Below the pieces are notes generated by a model. The model was given only the letters and a program-made list of their open reading frames with translations, was not told the DNA's origin and searched no databases. 64,000 bases of DNA from Taudactylus pleione (Eukaryota; Chordata; Amphibia; Anura; Myobatrachidae): NCBI GenBank assembly GCA_031769625.1, contig JAUIMM010000124.1, forward strand, positions 8,878,001 to 8,942,000, read 5' to 3'. Of the stretch, positions 1 to 12,729 are shown piece by piece; position 1 is the stretch's first letter; each line of letters begins with the position of its first letter. Position numbers and translations under genes: made by a program.

Positions 1-926
1 TGCAGGCCCCCAGTAGTGATCCCCCCCTATGCAGTGCCTTTTATACAGAGCCCCCAGTAGTGGTCCCCTCTGTGAAGTGCCCTTTGTGCCTCGAGTAGTA
101 AGCCCCTTATATAGTGCCCCCGATAGTAGTCCCCCCTATGCAGTGCCCCCAGTAGTGGTCCCCCCCTATGCAATGCCCCTTCTATAGTGTCCTCAGTAGT
201 TATCCCCCTATGCAGTGCCCCCCTATGTAGCGTCCTTTATATAGTGCCCCCAGTAGTAGTCCCCCTCTATGCAGTTCCCCCAGTAGTGTTCCCCCAATGC
301 AGTGCCCCCAGTAGTGGTCCTGCAATGCAGTTCCCTCAGTAGTGGACCCCCCAGTAGTGCCCCCAGTAGGGGTCCCCTGATGCAGTGCCCCCAGTAGTGG
401 TCCCCTGATGCAGTGCCCCCAGTAGAGTTCCCCACCAAGTAGTGCACCCGGTAGTGGTCCCCCCCAATGCAGTGCCCCCGGCAGTAGTACCTCTCCCTGC
501 TCCAGCAGTGCAGACAAACACACATGTAAAAAACAACAAAAAAACAACACTTACCTGAATCCCCGCTCCGGCTCTTGCTCCTGTCACCGTCCACATCTCC
601 GTCCTCCTGGGCCGGCCCACTCTGCATTATGGGAGAGACATCATGACATCTCTCCCATTACCCACTGCAGGAGCCTGAAGATGGAGCTCACGAGTGAGCT
701 CCTGCCTGGCTCTGGCATTGGGTGAAGCAGTCAATGAGTGTCTATCTGACTCTCATTGGCTGCTAATTAAAACAAACACACAGCTGCCGGCACGCGGATG
801 TGTGTTTGTTACTTACTGTGTAGTGCTGACTGAACTCCATCCGGTCAGCACTACACTGACCTCGGTGTCGTAGGCCATGGCGCCCAGGGCACGCACCCTG
901 CTCGACCCCCCTTAGTTACGCCACTG
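1..926 (+). mobile_element. Tandem-array repeat element, copy 1 (left end outside window)
   Basis: Bases 1 to about 500 are an imperfect tandem array built on the phrase cagtgcccccagtagtggtc with units of roughly 25-40 bp. A non-repeated tail follows (about 550-926). It ends in ttagttacgccactg, a terminus of the kind seen on hAT-type non-autonomous elements. The same array plus tail (tctcccat, a gctcc-rich stretch, then gactctcat..ggctgctaa) occurs again at 20980-22010 in the same orientation, so this is a dispersed family rather than a local satellite. Open frames through the array are repeat translations, not genes. The left end lies outside the window. Confidence 0.7.

Positions 927-1841
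927 GCCTCTATATAGCGTCTTTGTACAAGTGGTGAAGAGTAGCATTTAGCATTTTTTTTAAAGAAAATAAGTAGTCA
1001 TGTCAAATTTGGGGTACTTCAAAATGGGTGCAAGCATGGTTTAAATTGGTGAAGTGAAGTTTTAAAAAATGCACCTTCAGCAAGCACCTGCAATCAAAAA
1101 AACACCTCCCCCATATTTGCAGACCCTCTAAAAGTCTATTTCTGCTTTATTTTTCACCACCTATTCATAGGTCTATTACGTTGCATTGCGTTTTCGCGTA
1201 CGCAAAAACTATTTGGAATTGAATACGGCGAAAAGTTTCCGCCTGGCAAATGACGTCACCCGCAATACTTTTTTGCAGAAAACTGCTTTTCTCATCTAAT
1301 TGAATAGTATGTGTGATTGCTGCATTAAAGCAAAAACATTGTAATATTTACAAAGGCACATTTGTATTAGAACAGTATGAATTGCAAACCACATGAGTCC
1401 CACCTTAATTCTTATTCCTCTCTAAGCTGTTATTCCATCATTTGAATATTCATTAATAGAAAAACAAAATGTTTTTTTGAAAAGTGTAATTAACATAAGA
1501 GTATTAAAAAACCATTTGCTACAAACATAAAATAGCTATTAAGCACAGTACAAATCAACATATCTCATAGTATGATTTTAAATAAAGTAAACAGAGGCTT
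1601 TGTGTACTAACTGGAATTTATTCTCACCTGTACCTATAACAATGCTCTGCAATTGCACTGTGTCATACATACCAGCAATGAGAGGTGTGGCCTGATGGGA
1701 AAGTGGGATCACACAGGTCAGATTGTGGTTTTTTGACGATTAGGGTGTGTTTTAGAAATGTACTTAGGTTAGCTATATGGATACAAAGACCATATTTGAC
1801 AGTGCATGGCCTTATCTGTGCAAACCTGCATATATCAATTG
927..1841. other. Unassigned AT-rich DNA
   Basis: No convincing gene, terminal repeat or RNA gene seen. Reading frames are short and without recognisable domains. Confidence 0.5.

Positions 1842-2170
1842 CAGTGTTTCTCCAACTGGGTTCTACAGAACCCTAAGGTTCCTCCAAGGGAAATCATGGT
1901 TACTTTGAGATGAAAATGGGTAATCGGAAAACAAAACAATATATTTGCAGTGTTATAGTATATTTGTATATAAGAATTTGTGTGGTAACATAGGATTGTG
2001 ATACTAATGAAAAATTCACCGGTATTTCCCAATATTTACCCCTCCGGCGAGGACCCACGAAGTCCTCGTTGAGGACCTCTGCTGGGTTGCTGGCAGCTTA
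2101 ACGCTGCCAGTGACATGGCTCCAGTGTTATGCGCGACGGTCCGTCTGCGCAAGTGCATGACACGTGACAC

Positions 2171-2213
2171 GGCAGTGCCTGGAAGGCTTCGCTGAAGCCA
2201 GAGAGGCACTGCC
2171..2213. repeat. Hairpin (inverted repeat)
   Basis: ggcagtgcct...aggcactgcc form the outer stem, with ggcttc/gaagcc inside it. The hairpin sits in the middle of the segment nested in the 1842-3182 element. Confidence 0.7.

Positions 2214-2330
2214 ATGTCTACATTGCCGGCAATGGGGGCTGCAACATACTCGTTATCTAAATGATGGCGAGAGCGATACAGTGACAATCAGTGGTATTCT
2301 TAGATTACTGCTGTTTTTAAATGCAGAAAA

Positions 2331-2428
2331 GGGGTTATGCTTTGTTGGTAAATGGGTTAGCGCTAAAGGGGTTATGCTTTGTTGGTAAATGGGTTAGCGC
2401 TAAAGGGATTATGCTTTGTTGGTAAATG
2331..2428 (+). repeat. 37-bp tandem repeat, about 2.6 copies
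   Basis: Unit starts at 2331, 2368 and 2405. Each unit reads ggggttatgctttgttggta followed by aatgggttagcgctaaa. The copies are nearly identical, so the duplication looks recent. Confidence 0.85.

Positions 2429-2477
2429 GGGGCCATAGTCTGCAGACAAAACTCTGCTGCTACACACCACAAGATTC

Positions 2478-2830
2478 TTAAGGTGCCCTTCCACTAGCAG
2501 ACATGAAAACGACTGCACAATTATGACATTGTAATCATGCAGTTGTTTGTCAGTCTGTGATGAGCCTACACTGAACGAGCAGTCATTAAGTGCAGGCTCA
2601 TCAATCATCTGGAAACATGCTCAACCTGACGATATCATCAGATTGCCCTGCATGTTTGCATGATGCTAGATGTCTAAACGACCAGCGGGCACGCATATCA
2701 CTGGTCGTTTAAGACATTTTTACAAACGATTTGCAAGCGATTTGCAAACAATTTATGAACGATTGAACGATAACGATATCGTTATCATTCAATCGCTCAC
2801 ATAAATCGTCTTTTGGATGGGCACCTTTAG
2478..2830. mobile_element. 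Palindromic MITE with TTAA-type ends
   Basis: Inverted termini ttaaggtgccc (left) and gggcacctttag (right). TTAA at the left and TTAG at the right suggest a TTAA target (piggyBac/Kolobok style) with one mutation. The interior contains the near-perfect palindrome cgataacgatatcgttatc at about 2768-2786. No coding capacity. Confidence 0.65.

Positions 2831-3182
2831 TACCACCTCTGATGACTTTCCATAGCAGCAGATGACAAACGCCTGCTGTGAGCATAGTATATAAATACCA
2901 GCAGTGGCACACCCAGCCACTCAGTGAGTTAGAATAGCCTGCCATATAGAGTTTGAGGAGCCAATGTTATTTGAACAGGTAATTCAGTTAGTTTCAAGTT
3001 AGTTGTTAGTAATAGATGGTTTGGGTTTCTATGTACTGGTTTGCAAATGTTTTCACATGGATAGGTGACTAAAAAAAAGTAGTTTGTAGAGGATTAGGCG
3101 GGATGTGGACAGGTAGGGGTTCCTTAGTAAGTTCTGTAGTTTTACTAGGGTTCAATGTTCTAATATATATTGAGAACCACTG

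Positions 3183-3612
3183 ACCTAAGGCAATATCAAT
3201 ATTATGTATTTATCTATGATTTTACTTATAGTAAACTCCTAAGCTTGCAGGCAAATTCCAAATGGTCTAATTTCACACCTATATGTCAATCTTTGTCTCT
3301 CTCATTGCTTGGAAACATTTTCTTGTTTTCTTGAGCCCATGTCACATTCAGTACCAAAGAAAAGGGGGAAAAAAAATCCTTCCTTGGGATGAGTCCTTTA
3401 TTCCCAGCAGCTGATGTTATTTGCATCAATAACAGTGTCAGGGGAATTTTCTGGCTTGAGATATTGCTTGTTGCACTGAGACAGATAATAGATACTATGC
3501 AGTGATCCTTCTAAGCCATGCATTGGCCTGCCATTGTGAAGGCTGCATTTTAAGGATTTCATTTCAAGGAGTTTGAACCCAATCTTTCCTTTTTTCAAGG
3601 GAAAACACCCAT
3183..3612. other. Unassigned DNA
   Basis: Only short frames without recognisable motifs; no terminal repeats seen. Confidence 0.4.

Positions 3613-4204
3613 AGGGGCCTATTCATCATCACTTAATTATCACAAAAGCAAGTGAAAAAGCACATTTTCACCTGCAATTGTGACAATTAAGTATTCGGGC
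3701 CATTCATTAAGAAGGTGAAGCAGGAGATATCACAGATATCTCCTACTTACCTTCTGTTTGCGGAATGGCCTGCTGTCCCCATACACCTGTATGGGGACAG
3801 AATTCATCAAGCTCCGAAAATATTATATTTTTGGAGCTTGACTGCGGGGGCATTCACCATCTTTAGATGGCGAATACCCCCGCTTGGGGTTCGCAACCCG
3901 CTCTTCCCTATGGGAAGTAGGTCCGGGTTGCGAGAAGGGATCCTTTCGGATCCCTCTGTCCCTGTCTGGCTCCTTCCGGCGGACGTCGGGGCTCTTTTGC
4001 GCATGCGTGACCTGTAGGTCGTGCATGCGCACCGCTGTCACTGCTCCGAAAAGGAAGTGAAACCGCTCATGGGGGCAGCTGATTTCACATCAGCTGCCAC
4101 CACGCTGAAGCAATACTGAAATGCTCCGGTGGCCACGGCGAATTACAATGTTAATTAGCGGGGTCCGTTTGGACACCGATAATTAACATCATGAATAGGC
4201 CCCT
3613..4204. mobile_element. MITE with aggggcctattcat termini, about 590 bp
   Basis: The left terminus aggggcctattcatcat is mirrored at the right by atgaataggcccct. Internal GC-rich segments are also mirrored (ggcgaatacccccgc, ctgccccatg). A second, shorter member of the family starts at about 11075 (agggcctattcatcat, then tttctacaaaagcaagtg). The frames seen here on both strands are translations of the palindrome. Target duplication not resolved. Confidence 0.7.

Positions 4205-6468
4205 TAATCTGATATTTTCAATTATCTCTGGCTCCACTTTTCACGTATCAAGAAAGTAAAGGGGCCCATACATCAGCAATCACATCATTTACTAGTAATG
4301 GGCTGCAAATCTGCTGATTGTTATCACACAACATGCTGAGCTGTAGATTGGCCCAGAAGTTGATTGACAGCATGCCAGGGCAAATTGCAGAGGTCTTGAA
4401 AAAGAAGGGTCAACACTGCAAATATTGACTCTTTGCATAAACTTAATGTAATTGTCAATAAAAGCCTTTGACACTTATGAAATGCTTGTCATTTTACTTC
4501 AGTATACCATAGTAACATCTGACAAAAAGGTCTGAAAACACTGAAGCAGCAAACTGTGTGAAAACCAATACTTGTATACAAAACTGGATTCCGATGTGCA
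4601 GAATTGGTCTAAGAAACTAAATATCTGGAAATAAAACCAATTGTCTCTGATCTGCTCTTGAAGTTTTCTATGCAATCTGTACCATAGCTGCCGGTGAAGA
4701 CAAACATATGAATGCAGCCTTGAGTGCAGGATGATAATTCCTACTTAGATATAAGTAACCTTATAATGATAAAGCAGTAGCAGGCCAAGTCCAGTTACAG
4801 GTCTGGCAAGAAGGTTCCCAATATACAGGGGCAAGGTTGAAGCAAGTCCAAGTCAGGTTCCAAGTACAGTACCCAGAAACCCCCATTGAAGGACTGATTT
4901 TGGATCCCTGCCCCCTTGCAAATAATGCCGCAATTCTTGGGTCTACTGAGAGTGGGTGGAGACTATATGAAGCAATTCCATGAGAATTGTGTCATTTAAG
5001 CACCGCCACCTACCCAGTAGATCGACAAATTGCTGCAGTAAGTATAAGTGTATGTTTATGTGTAAGTGTTTATATATATGTATAATATATATGTAAATCT
5101 TTTCTTTCTTTATTCTTTGGCATTTCTCTGTGCTGTATGTTCACAACATAATATACTCAGTTCAGGCCTGTCTGTCCTTGCCTTCTTGCCTGTCCTCCGT
5201 TATATTTATAGAAAAAATTGTTTTAATAAATATTAAAATAATTTACAAAAACCTAACATTTAATTAATAAATGGCCTATACTACACTTTTGCACATGATT
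5301 ATTAGCTTATTAACATTTATTTATCTAGCAACAGCATATTCAGTTGCGCTTTCAATTGGGAACAAAACAGTAATGAAATGAGACTGGGTATAAAAGACAG
5401 AGAATGAGGTATGCAGGCCAGGCCTGGATAAGTCCACTTTAAGAAACCAAATGAAAAAAATATATACTTGGAAAAACACACCACTGCAATGTCTGACTAA
5501 AATACCAGGAACTGCACAAGGCATTGTGGGTAACACCCACACTCATCTCTTTACTCCAGGTTGGTTAACCATGTACTGTAGCATAGAACAAAATTAAAAG
5601 AAAAAAAACTAAAATAATGGTGCCCTGCACATACATCTACTTTGCTTTTATAATAAACACTGCTTTGGAGATCATGTGGGTTCTAGTAACACATATGATT
5701 GTTGCATCTAATAATTTCAGAGGTAACACGAGTCCTTTGATGCATTAATCACAGTTTACATAATACTGTATGATGCAAGGTTTGAGTTTCCCAAACATGA
5801 ATTGTTTTTATTAGTATGGACACATGGAATGTAACTCACAAATCACTGTGAATAGACAGCAAAAGATTGTTTAGAACATTCTTATGAACAATACTGGGAG
5901 CTTTATTTGTATACTGACCACTGACTGGAGAATTCCAGCACTTTAGTATAACATGCATATAATATGGGCCCAGCAGGGCTGAGTCAAACACAGCATTCAA
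6001 AATTAGTTACATTAAATGGCAATTGCACCCTGCACAGCAATAAATATAATAGTAAAAAGCACTCTGTGTTGGTATGTGGTAAATGGTTCTTTATTACATC
6101 AATAAACAACAGTAGCCTATATTACATTCCGACATTAATGGCACAATAAATATTTTTCCGTCAGAGAGCTTCCCTACATATTCGCTACCTGCTACAAACC
6201 AGCGCTGACCACACATGCACACATTGAAAGACATGAAAGCAAGTCATGGATACAGGCAGTGCTATTTTTCAGCAGGACCAAGCTGGAACTTGGTTCCTGA
6301 ACATCTCAATAACTAAGAAGTAATGTCCTGGGCCAAAACCAAAAACCTATGGGCCAAAACCTATTTCAGCATCCCCCCCCCCTCCCCCTCCATCTGGGAA
6401 GAGCATTGTCATTTGCATGCATTTTTCCTGGTCTATGTTGAACCGAAAAGTGATAAGGTTGCAACGCT
4205..6468. other. Unassigned DNA with minor repeat fragments
   Basis: No gene recognised. Contains a TA-rich patch at about 5070-5090 and ordinary AT-rich DNA. Confidence 0.4.

Positions 6469-6700
6469 AGAAACCTCCTCGGCTGCATTTTTAATTCAGT
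6501 GCTGGCTGCGAACCAATGACAGCTTGCGAACCTGCAGCCCAGCCAATTAGAGGCGGCTACGTAGCCTCCCCTAATTGGCTGCCGATCCGCAAGCTATGAT
6601 TGGCTCATGTCCGGAACCAAACTGAATAAGCTGTCGGTCCGCGAGCATTGGTTCGCGGCCGGAGCCAAACTGTTGACTGGAGCTGGGACAGTGACAGTCC
6469..6700. repeat. GC-rich hairpin cluster (MITE-like)
   Basis: Contains the inverted repeat ccaattagaggcggctacg / cgtagcctcccctaattgg at about 6543-6580, flanked by further mirrored GC-rich words (gcgaacc, ggttcgc). It resembles the larger hairpin cluster at 36368-36770 in design, but the family is not identified. Confidence 0.5.

Positions 6701-6814
6701 CAGCACTGGTCAGGTGCCGAAGTGAAGTGCCAGTATGACATACCGTTTCATACCAGCACACATTGAGCATTGGTCTGGTGCCTATAAAACTATTGCTGAA
6801 CATAAGGCTTCTTT

Positions 6815-7500
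6815 TAAATCATGCATGGAAAAAAGAAAAAAGAATGTCTCTTTGTTGGCGCACAATGAAAATCATATTAAGACATAACCTTTAATGTATT
6901 CAATAAAACTCTCTTACCTTTCCAGTGAAATGTTAAAAGAAATTAATAGTGGAAAAAAAATTGTATGGAAAAATTGTTTTAATAATAAAGATAATGTCTG
7001 TCTCGCTTTCCATCATATTATCTCTAATTTATTTCTGAAGTACATTGGTTACATAATATATTTGCTGTTAACAAATACATGCTAGTATTCTTGTGTGTAT
7101 ATGAGGTTATTAAATATGTTTGAGATTCAGAATCTCTTATATCATATACATATTAAACCTCTGGGACAACATACTAAATTCACATCTCATAGAGCATTCA
7201 TATACTTCTTGTGGAGCATTGATGTATATCTCCTGTATATTTATATTTACCAGAAAATTATTTGGGGTTAATTTTTATAATTCCGATGCATTTATGAAGT
7301 ATGCTCATGAGGTATCAAAATAATATTATCTCATATACATATATTCACGAGAGCACTTTATTTGGATACATAGTACTCTTGTGCTGTCAGATTATTTATT
7401 CACAGTGTTTGTCCCTTTGCCAAGTGATTTAAGTATACAGTATATACTCTAAAGAAGCCTCAGTTGTTATAAAATTTCACATTGATCTGAGTCCCTCTAA
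6815..7500. repeat. Giant inverted repeat, left arm, outer part
   Basis: Reads as the imperfect reverse complement of blocks in 14370-16165. Clear matches are catgcatggaaaaaagaaaa (6821) against ttctttttt-ccatgc (about 16150), the block from agagcactttatttgg to gtccctctaatg (7345-7500) against 14375-14515, and gcattcatatacttcttg (7193) against 15440-15480. Small indels are frequent. Frames within it are not conserved and I do not regard them as genes. Confidence 0.75.

Positions 7501-7916
7501 TGTTTTGAAATATATGGGGAGGGGGAAGAAATGGGAGAAAATCACCGCACTGATCAAGAAAAATCTGTATAGGGATAATATCAAATATCGATTCTATATT
7601 AACCACCTAACCATATTATAATCACTAAACAATCAATATTTTGACAGTACAAAGAGGTGGTGGTGCTACCCAGAGTTTTGAATAATCTAGGAATAAAGGA
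7701 TATTGGTTGAAAGAAAAAGAGCAACCAAACAAAATAACTCTATGTGGGTGCACTCATAGGTTAAAGTGCAGAAAAATGTATATTAAAACATAACTTTTAT
7801 TACAAAGCAGTAGCCAATAAAATTGACTAACAAGACAAAACTTCAGACAGATGACAAAAAGTATTATTTCATACTCAGGTTATAATATCCCAAGTTTTTA
7901 ATTGGTGAAATAAAAA

Positions 7917-7917
7917 T

Positions 7918-7950
<33 letters not shown>

Positions 7951-7952
7951 CT
7917..7952. repeat. (CA)n(TA)n microsatellite
   Basis: A run of CA dinucleotides followed directly by TA dinucleotides. Confidence 0.9.

Positions 7953-8177
7953 TTACAAATTACAACATATAGCATGTAAAATAATAAAAAAAACACCAGC
8001 GTTCTCTGTATAGCAAAAGTAGAATCAAATGGCACACCTTAAAGGATAGTGTATCCTGATTCAAAGCACTTTAACAACGTGGAGTACATGAGAAGAGAGA
8101 AAAAAGAAAAAGTAGGGAATAACAGATCTTGCTTTCAGACTCTGCTGTTTAACAAATGCAGAGGAGAAAGAGTAATG

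Positions 8178-8553
8178 TTGGGTACACACTATACAGATAT
8201 ATCTGCAGATGATGGTCGTTCATACACACTGAACTGCCATAATCTGTGTCTGCCCGCAGGTCCCGGCGGCGAGTCGGGGGTGTGTCCCGGTGGACGGGGG
8301 CGTGTCTGCCCCCCTCGCCGCGGCTGCCACTGTGCGTGTACGGGCGGTCTGCAGACCACCCGTACACACTTGCCAATGGGCAGATTTGTCTGAAGACATA
8401 TCTGTCCATCGGCTGTGCAGCACAGCCAATGCGATATGTCGTGAATGCCGATGTTCACTGACATAACGCGGGTACACACTGGCTTACGGACAGCAGATAT
8501 ATTGGTCGATCAATTGATAGGCCAATGTATCTGCCAGTGTGTACCCAGCTTAA
8178..8553. mobile_element. MITE with gggtacacact termini
   Basis: The left end ttgggtacacactatac is mirrored at the right by cagtgtgtacccagcttaa. The intact right end finishes in TTAA, suggesting a TTAA-targeting family. The interior is GC-rich (about 8255-8370) and palindromic, which produces overlapping frames on both strands. 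Short pieces with the same terminal word appear elsewhere in the window. Confidence 0.7.

Positions 8554-8620
8554 GAGATCTGACATAGCACTTATCCCTTGAAACAACAGTCAACTAGGGT
8601 TCCCTTCATAATCCCTAATT

Positions 8621-9190
8621 TCGGAATCGGTATCAAATACCGCAGGCCGCATGGCAGTTCAATTCCCGGTAGTGGCTGCCCGACACTGGAACAGATCCCG
8701 GCAGCAGCAGCCCAACAGCTCTGGAAATCCTGATCGTCCCTAGGTAAGTATTAACTACCCCCCTAACCCTAACCCTCCCTTAGGGGTGCCTAACCCTAAC
8801 CTCCTCCCCAAGTGCCTAACCCTAATCCCCCCTCTAAGTGCCTAAACCTAACCCCCCTTCCCTGCTGCCTAAACCTAAGTCCCCCGGGGGGGTGCCTAAC
8901 CCTAACCTCCGGGGGGGGGGTGCCTAACCCTAACCCTCCCTACCCTAACCCTAACCTCCGGGGGGTGCCTAACCCTAAGTCCCCCCCGGGAGCCCTAAAA
9001 TGAACCCTCCCCCCCTGCGGCTGTCCGCTTGCGGTGCCATGCATCCCTTCGATCGAGCTGCCGGGTGCCGGTGTCCCGGCGTCGGGGAAATGAGCGGCGT
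9101 CTACATCTAGACGCCGGGCATTTCACCCTCGCCAGGATATGACAGTTGGGAAGCCGGCTGTTATTAAAATAGCAGCCGGCTTCCAGATTG
8621..9190 (+). mobile_element. Non-autonomous element with an internal telomere-like (CCCTAA) array, copy 1
   Basis: Starts near ttcggaatcggtatcaaata and ends after a mirrored agccggctg...cagccggct segment. Between 8760 and 8998 lies an irregular array of cctaaccctaacc separated by ccccggggg-type spacers. A second copy lies in opposite orientation at about 12799-13330 with the same order of blocks: gatcccggcagcagcagccc, then the array, then gacgccgggcattt. The array looks like vertebrate telomere sequence, but it is an internal part of a dispersed element. Confidence 0.7.

Positions 9191-9924
9191 CATCCCCTTA
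9201 TTTCTACTGTTATTTGTCTTTCCCCAGGTTATGGGACAAATGAATGAGAAAATGAATAAGTTGGTATGAGAACCACAGGGAGGGTATAGACTAGGAGTAT
9301 TTAGATAAATACAATCCTAGTATAGTGCATGCTGCTGCTAGAACAATTCTCTAAACATGATTAGTTTATATACTGGTATACGTCTCCATGCAAAAGTCTA
9401 AACATGTTAGTAACAAGGTACAGTATTACTTATGCATCAATTGCAAAAGATAATATAATTGTTAATTATTTGTTGATGCGAGTTAAGTGCAAATGCTACA
9501 AAATCAAAGCAAATCATTTAGAACATGAACAACAAAGTATAATTAAACTGTTGCATCGGTAATTCAAGGTGCTTTCACATATGTAATATTGTAACAGTAG
9601 TCTCAATTAAAGTTACATTAGATCTCTATATCAAAAAAGGATACATGTCCTAATGTATACCGAAGTTTAGAGCTGAGAGCTCAAGAAATACATACAGTAT
9701 AAGGTGTCTATTGTGCGTGCCACAGTTATTTGTCGGGGTTAATGTTGCATAAATGTTACTATAAAGAAAAGGTTTCTGTAAGCCTTCAAAATCAAATAGT
9801 GGCAGCGGTGAGTGAGCAGAATAATAGTAGGAAGTAATGTCCCTAATAGCGCGTGTAGCTAGATAAGAACCTGGTGTTGGGGTGTCCCATACTGCGCAGT
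9901 CACGGGGCACCCGGGGGATCCAAC
9191..9924. other. Unassigned DNA inside the left half of the giant inverted repeat
   Basis: No gene or terminal repeats recognised. It has no counterpart in the right arm, so it was either inserted on the left or lost on the right. Confidence 0.4.

Positions 9925-10420
9925 GTGCAATTATATCACATTGATATCATCTCAGATGTTGCTTTAAGGAAAAGGCAATAACCCACAAGTGCACTTTTGT
10001 GTTTGTTAGTAATTAGCTACTTAATATATATTGTTTACTTAGAATTTAATTATAATGTCAAGTACTGCACAGAATTTGGTATAAACATATGTTGTCCCTC
10101 ATATATTAGGTGATTCACACACTCCCAGAAACAACAGCTGTTACACCTAGAGGTGGTGCCATATCCACACTGTTCTAAAATCTCCAGATATTTCCTCAGC
10201 CTCTCTGTATCATAGATCTGTTTCTACTACTAGTTTAAATGCAACATTGTATCAGTAATTTAAAGTAACTAGCACATAGGTATTAATCACATGGTTGTAG
10301 TAACCGAGGAAATGCAACGTACGTTTCACTGAAATAAGTTTTATCAAGGCAACCAGACTGTGTGGCTTGATGCTGCTTTATTGATATCAGGTATCCAATC
10401 ACGTTGTTCTCTCCGATCAC
9925..10420. repeat. Giant inverted repeat, left arm, inner part
   Basis: Reverse complement of 13875-14370. Long near-identical blocks include the stretch from ataacccacaagtgcac to acatatgttgtccctc and the stretch cagctgttacacctag / ctaggtgtaacagctg. The innermost part contains, on the minus strand, ccttgataaaacttattt followed by gaaacgtacgt. That layout (CTTGATRA, short stem, GAAAC) resembles the hammerhead-like tails of Penelope-like elements. Confidence 0.8.

Positions 10421-11074
10421 ATGACCCGCTGGACCAATTGAACTAGACTATTAGGACAGCCTGTCACATCACTCTCCTTAGATCGCTAGGCCAATCAAAA
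10501 TAGATCTCTAGGCAGCCTATCACATCGCTATCTCCTGCCCATGTGAGAAGCCGGACCAATAGAGGATGTGCTCATCATCCGGCTTGCAGTTAGTTTATAG
10601 ATGCGATCTCCATCTTTCTGCAGAGTGGTCCTATAGCCAGGGACAGATTGGGAATTTAAAGTGGCCCTGGAAAAAACTCAAAAAGAGGCCCCGTGTGCAT
10701 GCATCTTCAGCACGCACCCAAAAAATGGGCATTGCCTCATGGCAAGGGTGTGGCTTCATGTGACATGCCATGCACGCAAGCCACTCCCCGCCATTATCAT
10801 CATGCTTGGGGCATGCTCACCGCTCGAGGAGCTGATGTGCATGCCCACAGTCCCTCTCTCAAGTGAATAAACACAGCATGTGAATGAGTATTTTCTTACC
10901 TATATGATTTCTCTGCAACGGGGAACTTCTGAAGAAGTTGATCCTGGACAGGCAGTGACTTAAGTCGGTAGTCACTATTCATGCAGGAGATCACATGGTC
11001 TGGAAACCACCTGTATGTGTAGCAATAAAGCCAATGTCACCATCATGTACCAGTAGTTCAACTAGATAATACTT
10421..11074. other. Unassigned spacer at the centre of the giant inverted repeat
   Basis: A MITE-like left end gggacagattgggaattt lies at about 10641 (compare CAGGGCC-type hAT MITEs), but no matching right end was found. 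Frames here lack recognisable domains. Confidence 0.4.

Positions 11075-11535
11075 AAGGGCCTATTCATCATCCCTTAATT
11101 TCTACAAAAGCAAGTGAAAATTAAAATTTTCACCTGGAATTGTAGAAATTAAGTTATCAGGCCATTCATCAAGAAGGTATCTTCCTCTTGCGTAATGGCC
11201 CGCTGACCCCATACACTAGTATGGCGACAGAATTTATCAAGCTCCGGAAATACAATAATTTCGGAGCTTGACTGCAGGAAAACAGGTTCGGGTTGTGAAG
11301 GGGTATCACTTTGAATCCCTCCGCCCCTGTTGGGCTCCTTCTGCTGGACGTCAGGGCTCTAGTGTGCATGCGTGGCATGTAGGTCACTCATGTGCACTTG
11401 TCTCTCTGCTCCAGAAGGAGCAGTGAAACACTTCGGGGAGATAGCTGATTTTTGGATTAGCTGTCTCCGCGCTAGAGCATTGATGAATTGCTCTGGCACT
11501 TGCAGTGAGTTGGAATGTTAATTATACAGTTTCCC
11075..11535. mobile_element. Shortened relative of the 3613-4204 MITE
   Basis: Begins agggcctattcatcat and follows the 3613-4204 element through the tacaaaagcaagtg, aagaaggt and ctccggaaat words to tgttaattat. 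The mirrored right terminus is missing. The 11536 minisatellite begins where it should stand. Confidence 0.65.

Positions 11536-11942
11536 GTTATCATCCTGCATCTCCCCTCCCCAGCGCCATCATCCTGCATCTCTCCAGTGCCATCATCCTG
11601 CATCTCCCCTCCCCAGTGCCATCATCCTGCGTTTCCCCAGCGCAACCATCCTGCGTCTCCCCAGTGCCATCATCCTGCATCTCCCCAGTGCTATCATCCT
11701 GCATCTCCCCAGCGCCACCATCCTGCGTCTCCCCAGCACCACCATCCTGCATCTTCCCAGCACCATCATCCTGCGTCTCCCCAGTGCCATCATCCTGCAT
11801 CTCCCCAGTGCCATCATCCTGCATCTCCCCAGCGCCATCATCCTGCATCTCCCCAGTGCCATCATCCTGCATCTCCGCAGTGCCATCATCCTGCATCTCC
11901 CCAGCCCCATCATCCTACATCTCCCCAGTGCCATCATCCTGC
11536..11942 (+). repeat. 24-bp minisatellite, about 17 copies
   Basis: Unit catcctgcatctccccagtg plus ccat, repeated with few substitutions. 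Because the unit is a multiple of three, all three plus frames and the minus frames stay open. The repeat peptides (for example SCISPVPS or HHPASPQC) are therefore artefacts and not genes. Confidence 0.95.

Positions 11943-12386
11943 CCTAGCACATAATAGCCCAGTTCCCAGATACATTATCTCCCCTTAGCACTAAATAACC
12001 CCACTCCCAGAGACAGATCTTTTGCCCCTAGAACAGAATAGCACCCCTCCCCTAAAACAGATCATCATTTCCCCCTTAGTACAGACTAGCCCCCCAGACA
12101 GAAATCCATTAGCCAGTGCAGCTCTGCAGGTCGCCTATCAGTCTTTCAAATAAAATGTCCTGCAAGCAGGACTGACAGGCTGGCTACAGCAGGTGCCAAT
12201 GACAGCACTGGCCTGCAAATTGCAATCAGAGTCACTCAGTGACTCTTACCCTGTCTGAGTCTCCTGGCCAGCCCCAAGTATCTCCACTCCTGTCCCCTAT
12301 GAGTCACCTGTACAGTCTGGCTGGCAGGCAGCAGGTGGGGGCTCGATGAAGTGCAGAGATGGTGAGGTGGCATCATAGGTAGCATC

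Positions 12387-12729
12387 CAGGGCCAGATTAA
12401 CAATGGGGCAGATGGAGCTGCAGCTCCAGGCCTCCACATAAAAATAGGCCCATCATCATACCAGCATGATGTTGGACTGGCCATCTGCTGTCCACAAGGT
12501 CAGCCATAAATCATAAGTAGTAAAATTGTATTTCTAGTTACCTCACAAAATGAAGCTTTATTTTCTATTACATATTTAGGGAGACATTGGGGCTGATAAT
12601 GTAGGGTGTGCAAGCTCCCACATGGCATTGGTCACACCTACACAGTAATGGTCACACCTCCTCTGCTTCTTATAATAGGCCCTTGATCATTTTCAGCTAC
12701 AGGCCCATGTGGCCCTCAATCTGAGCCTG
12387..12729. mobile_element. hAT-like MITE (CAGGGCC ends)
   Basis: The left end cagggccagattaacaatgg and the right end ccctcaatctgagcctg are imperfect inverted repeats. The interior has the mirrored words aggcccatca and tacaggccca. No clean 8-bp duplication was found. No coding capacity. Confidence 0.55.

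Larger units (their letters stand above)
1842..3182. mobile_element. hAT-like non-autonomous element carrying nested repeats
   Basis: The left end cagtgtttctccaactgg and the right end ttgagaaccactg form the inverted-terminal pattern of Charlie-type hAT elements (CAGTG...CACTG). The following wording (ggttctacagaaccctaagg) is typical of that group. The interior is occupied by a hairpin and tandem-repeat segment (about 2035-2430) and a TTAA-type MITE (2478-2830). I could not find a matching 8-bp duplication (atcaattg on the left, acctaagg on the right), so the pairing of the two ends is uncertain. No transposase is encoded. Confidence 0.5.

Noticed and set aside
11505..11988. Overlapping long frames (up to 157 codons) on both strands with PASPQCHH- or SCISPVPS-type repeats
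   Set aside because: Direct translations of a 24-bp minisatellite; open in all phases, so no evidence of a gene.
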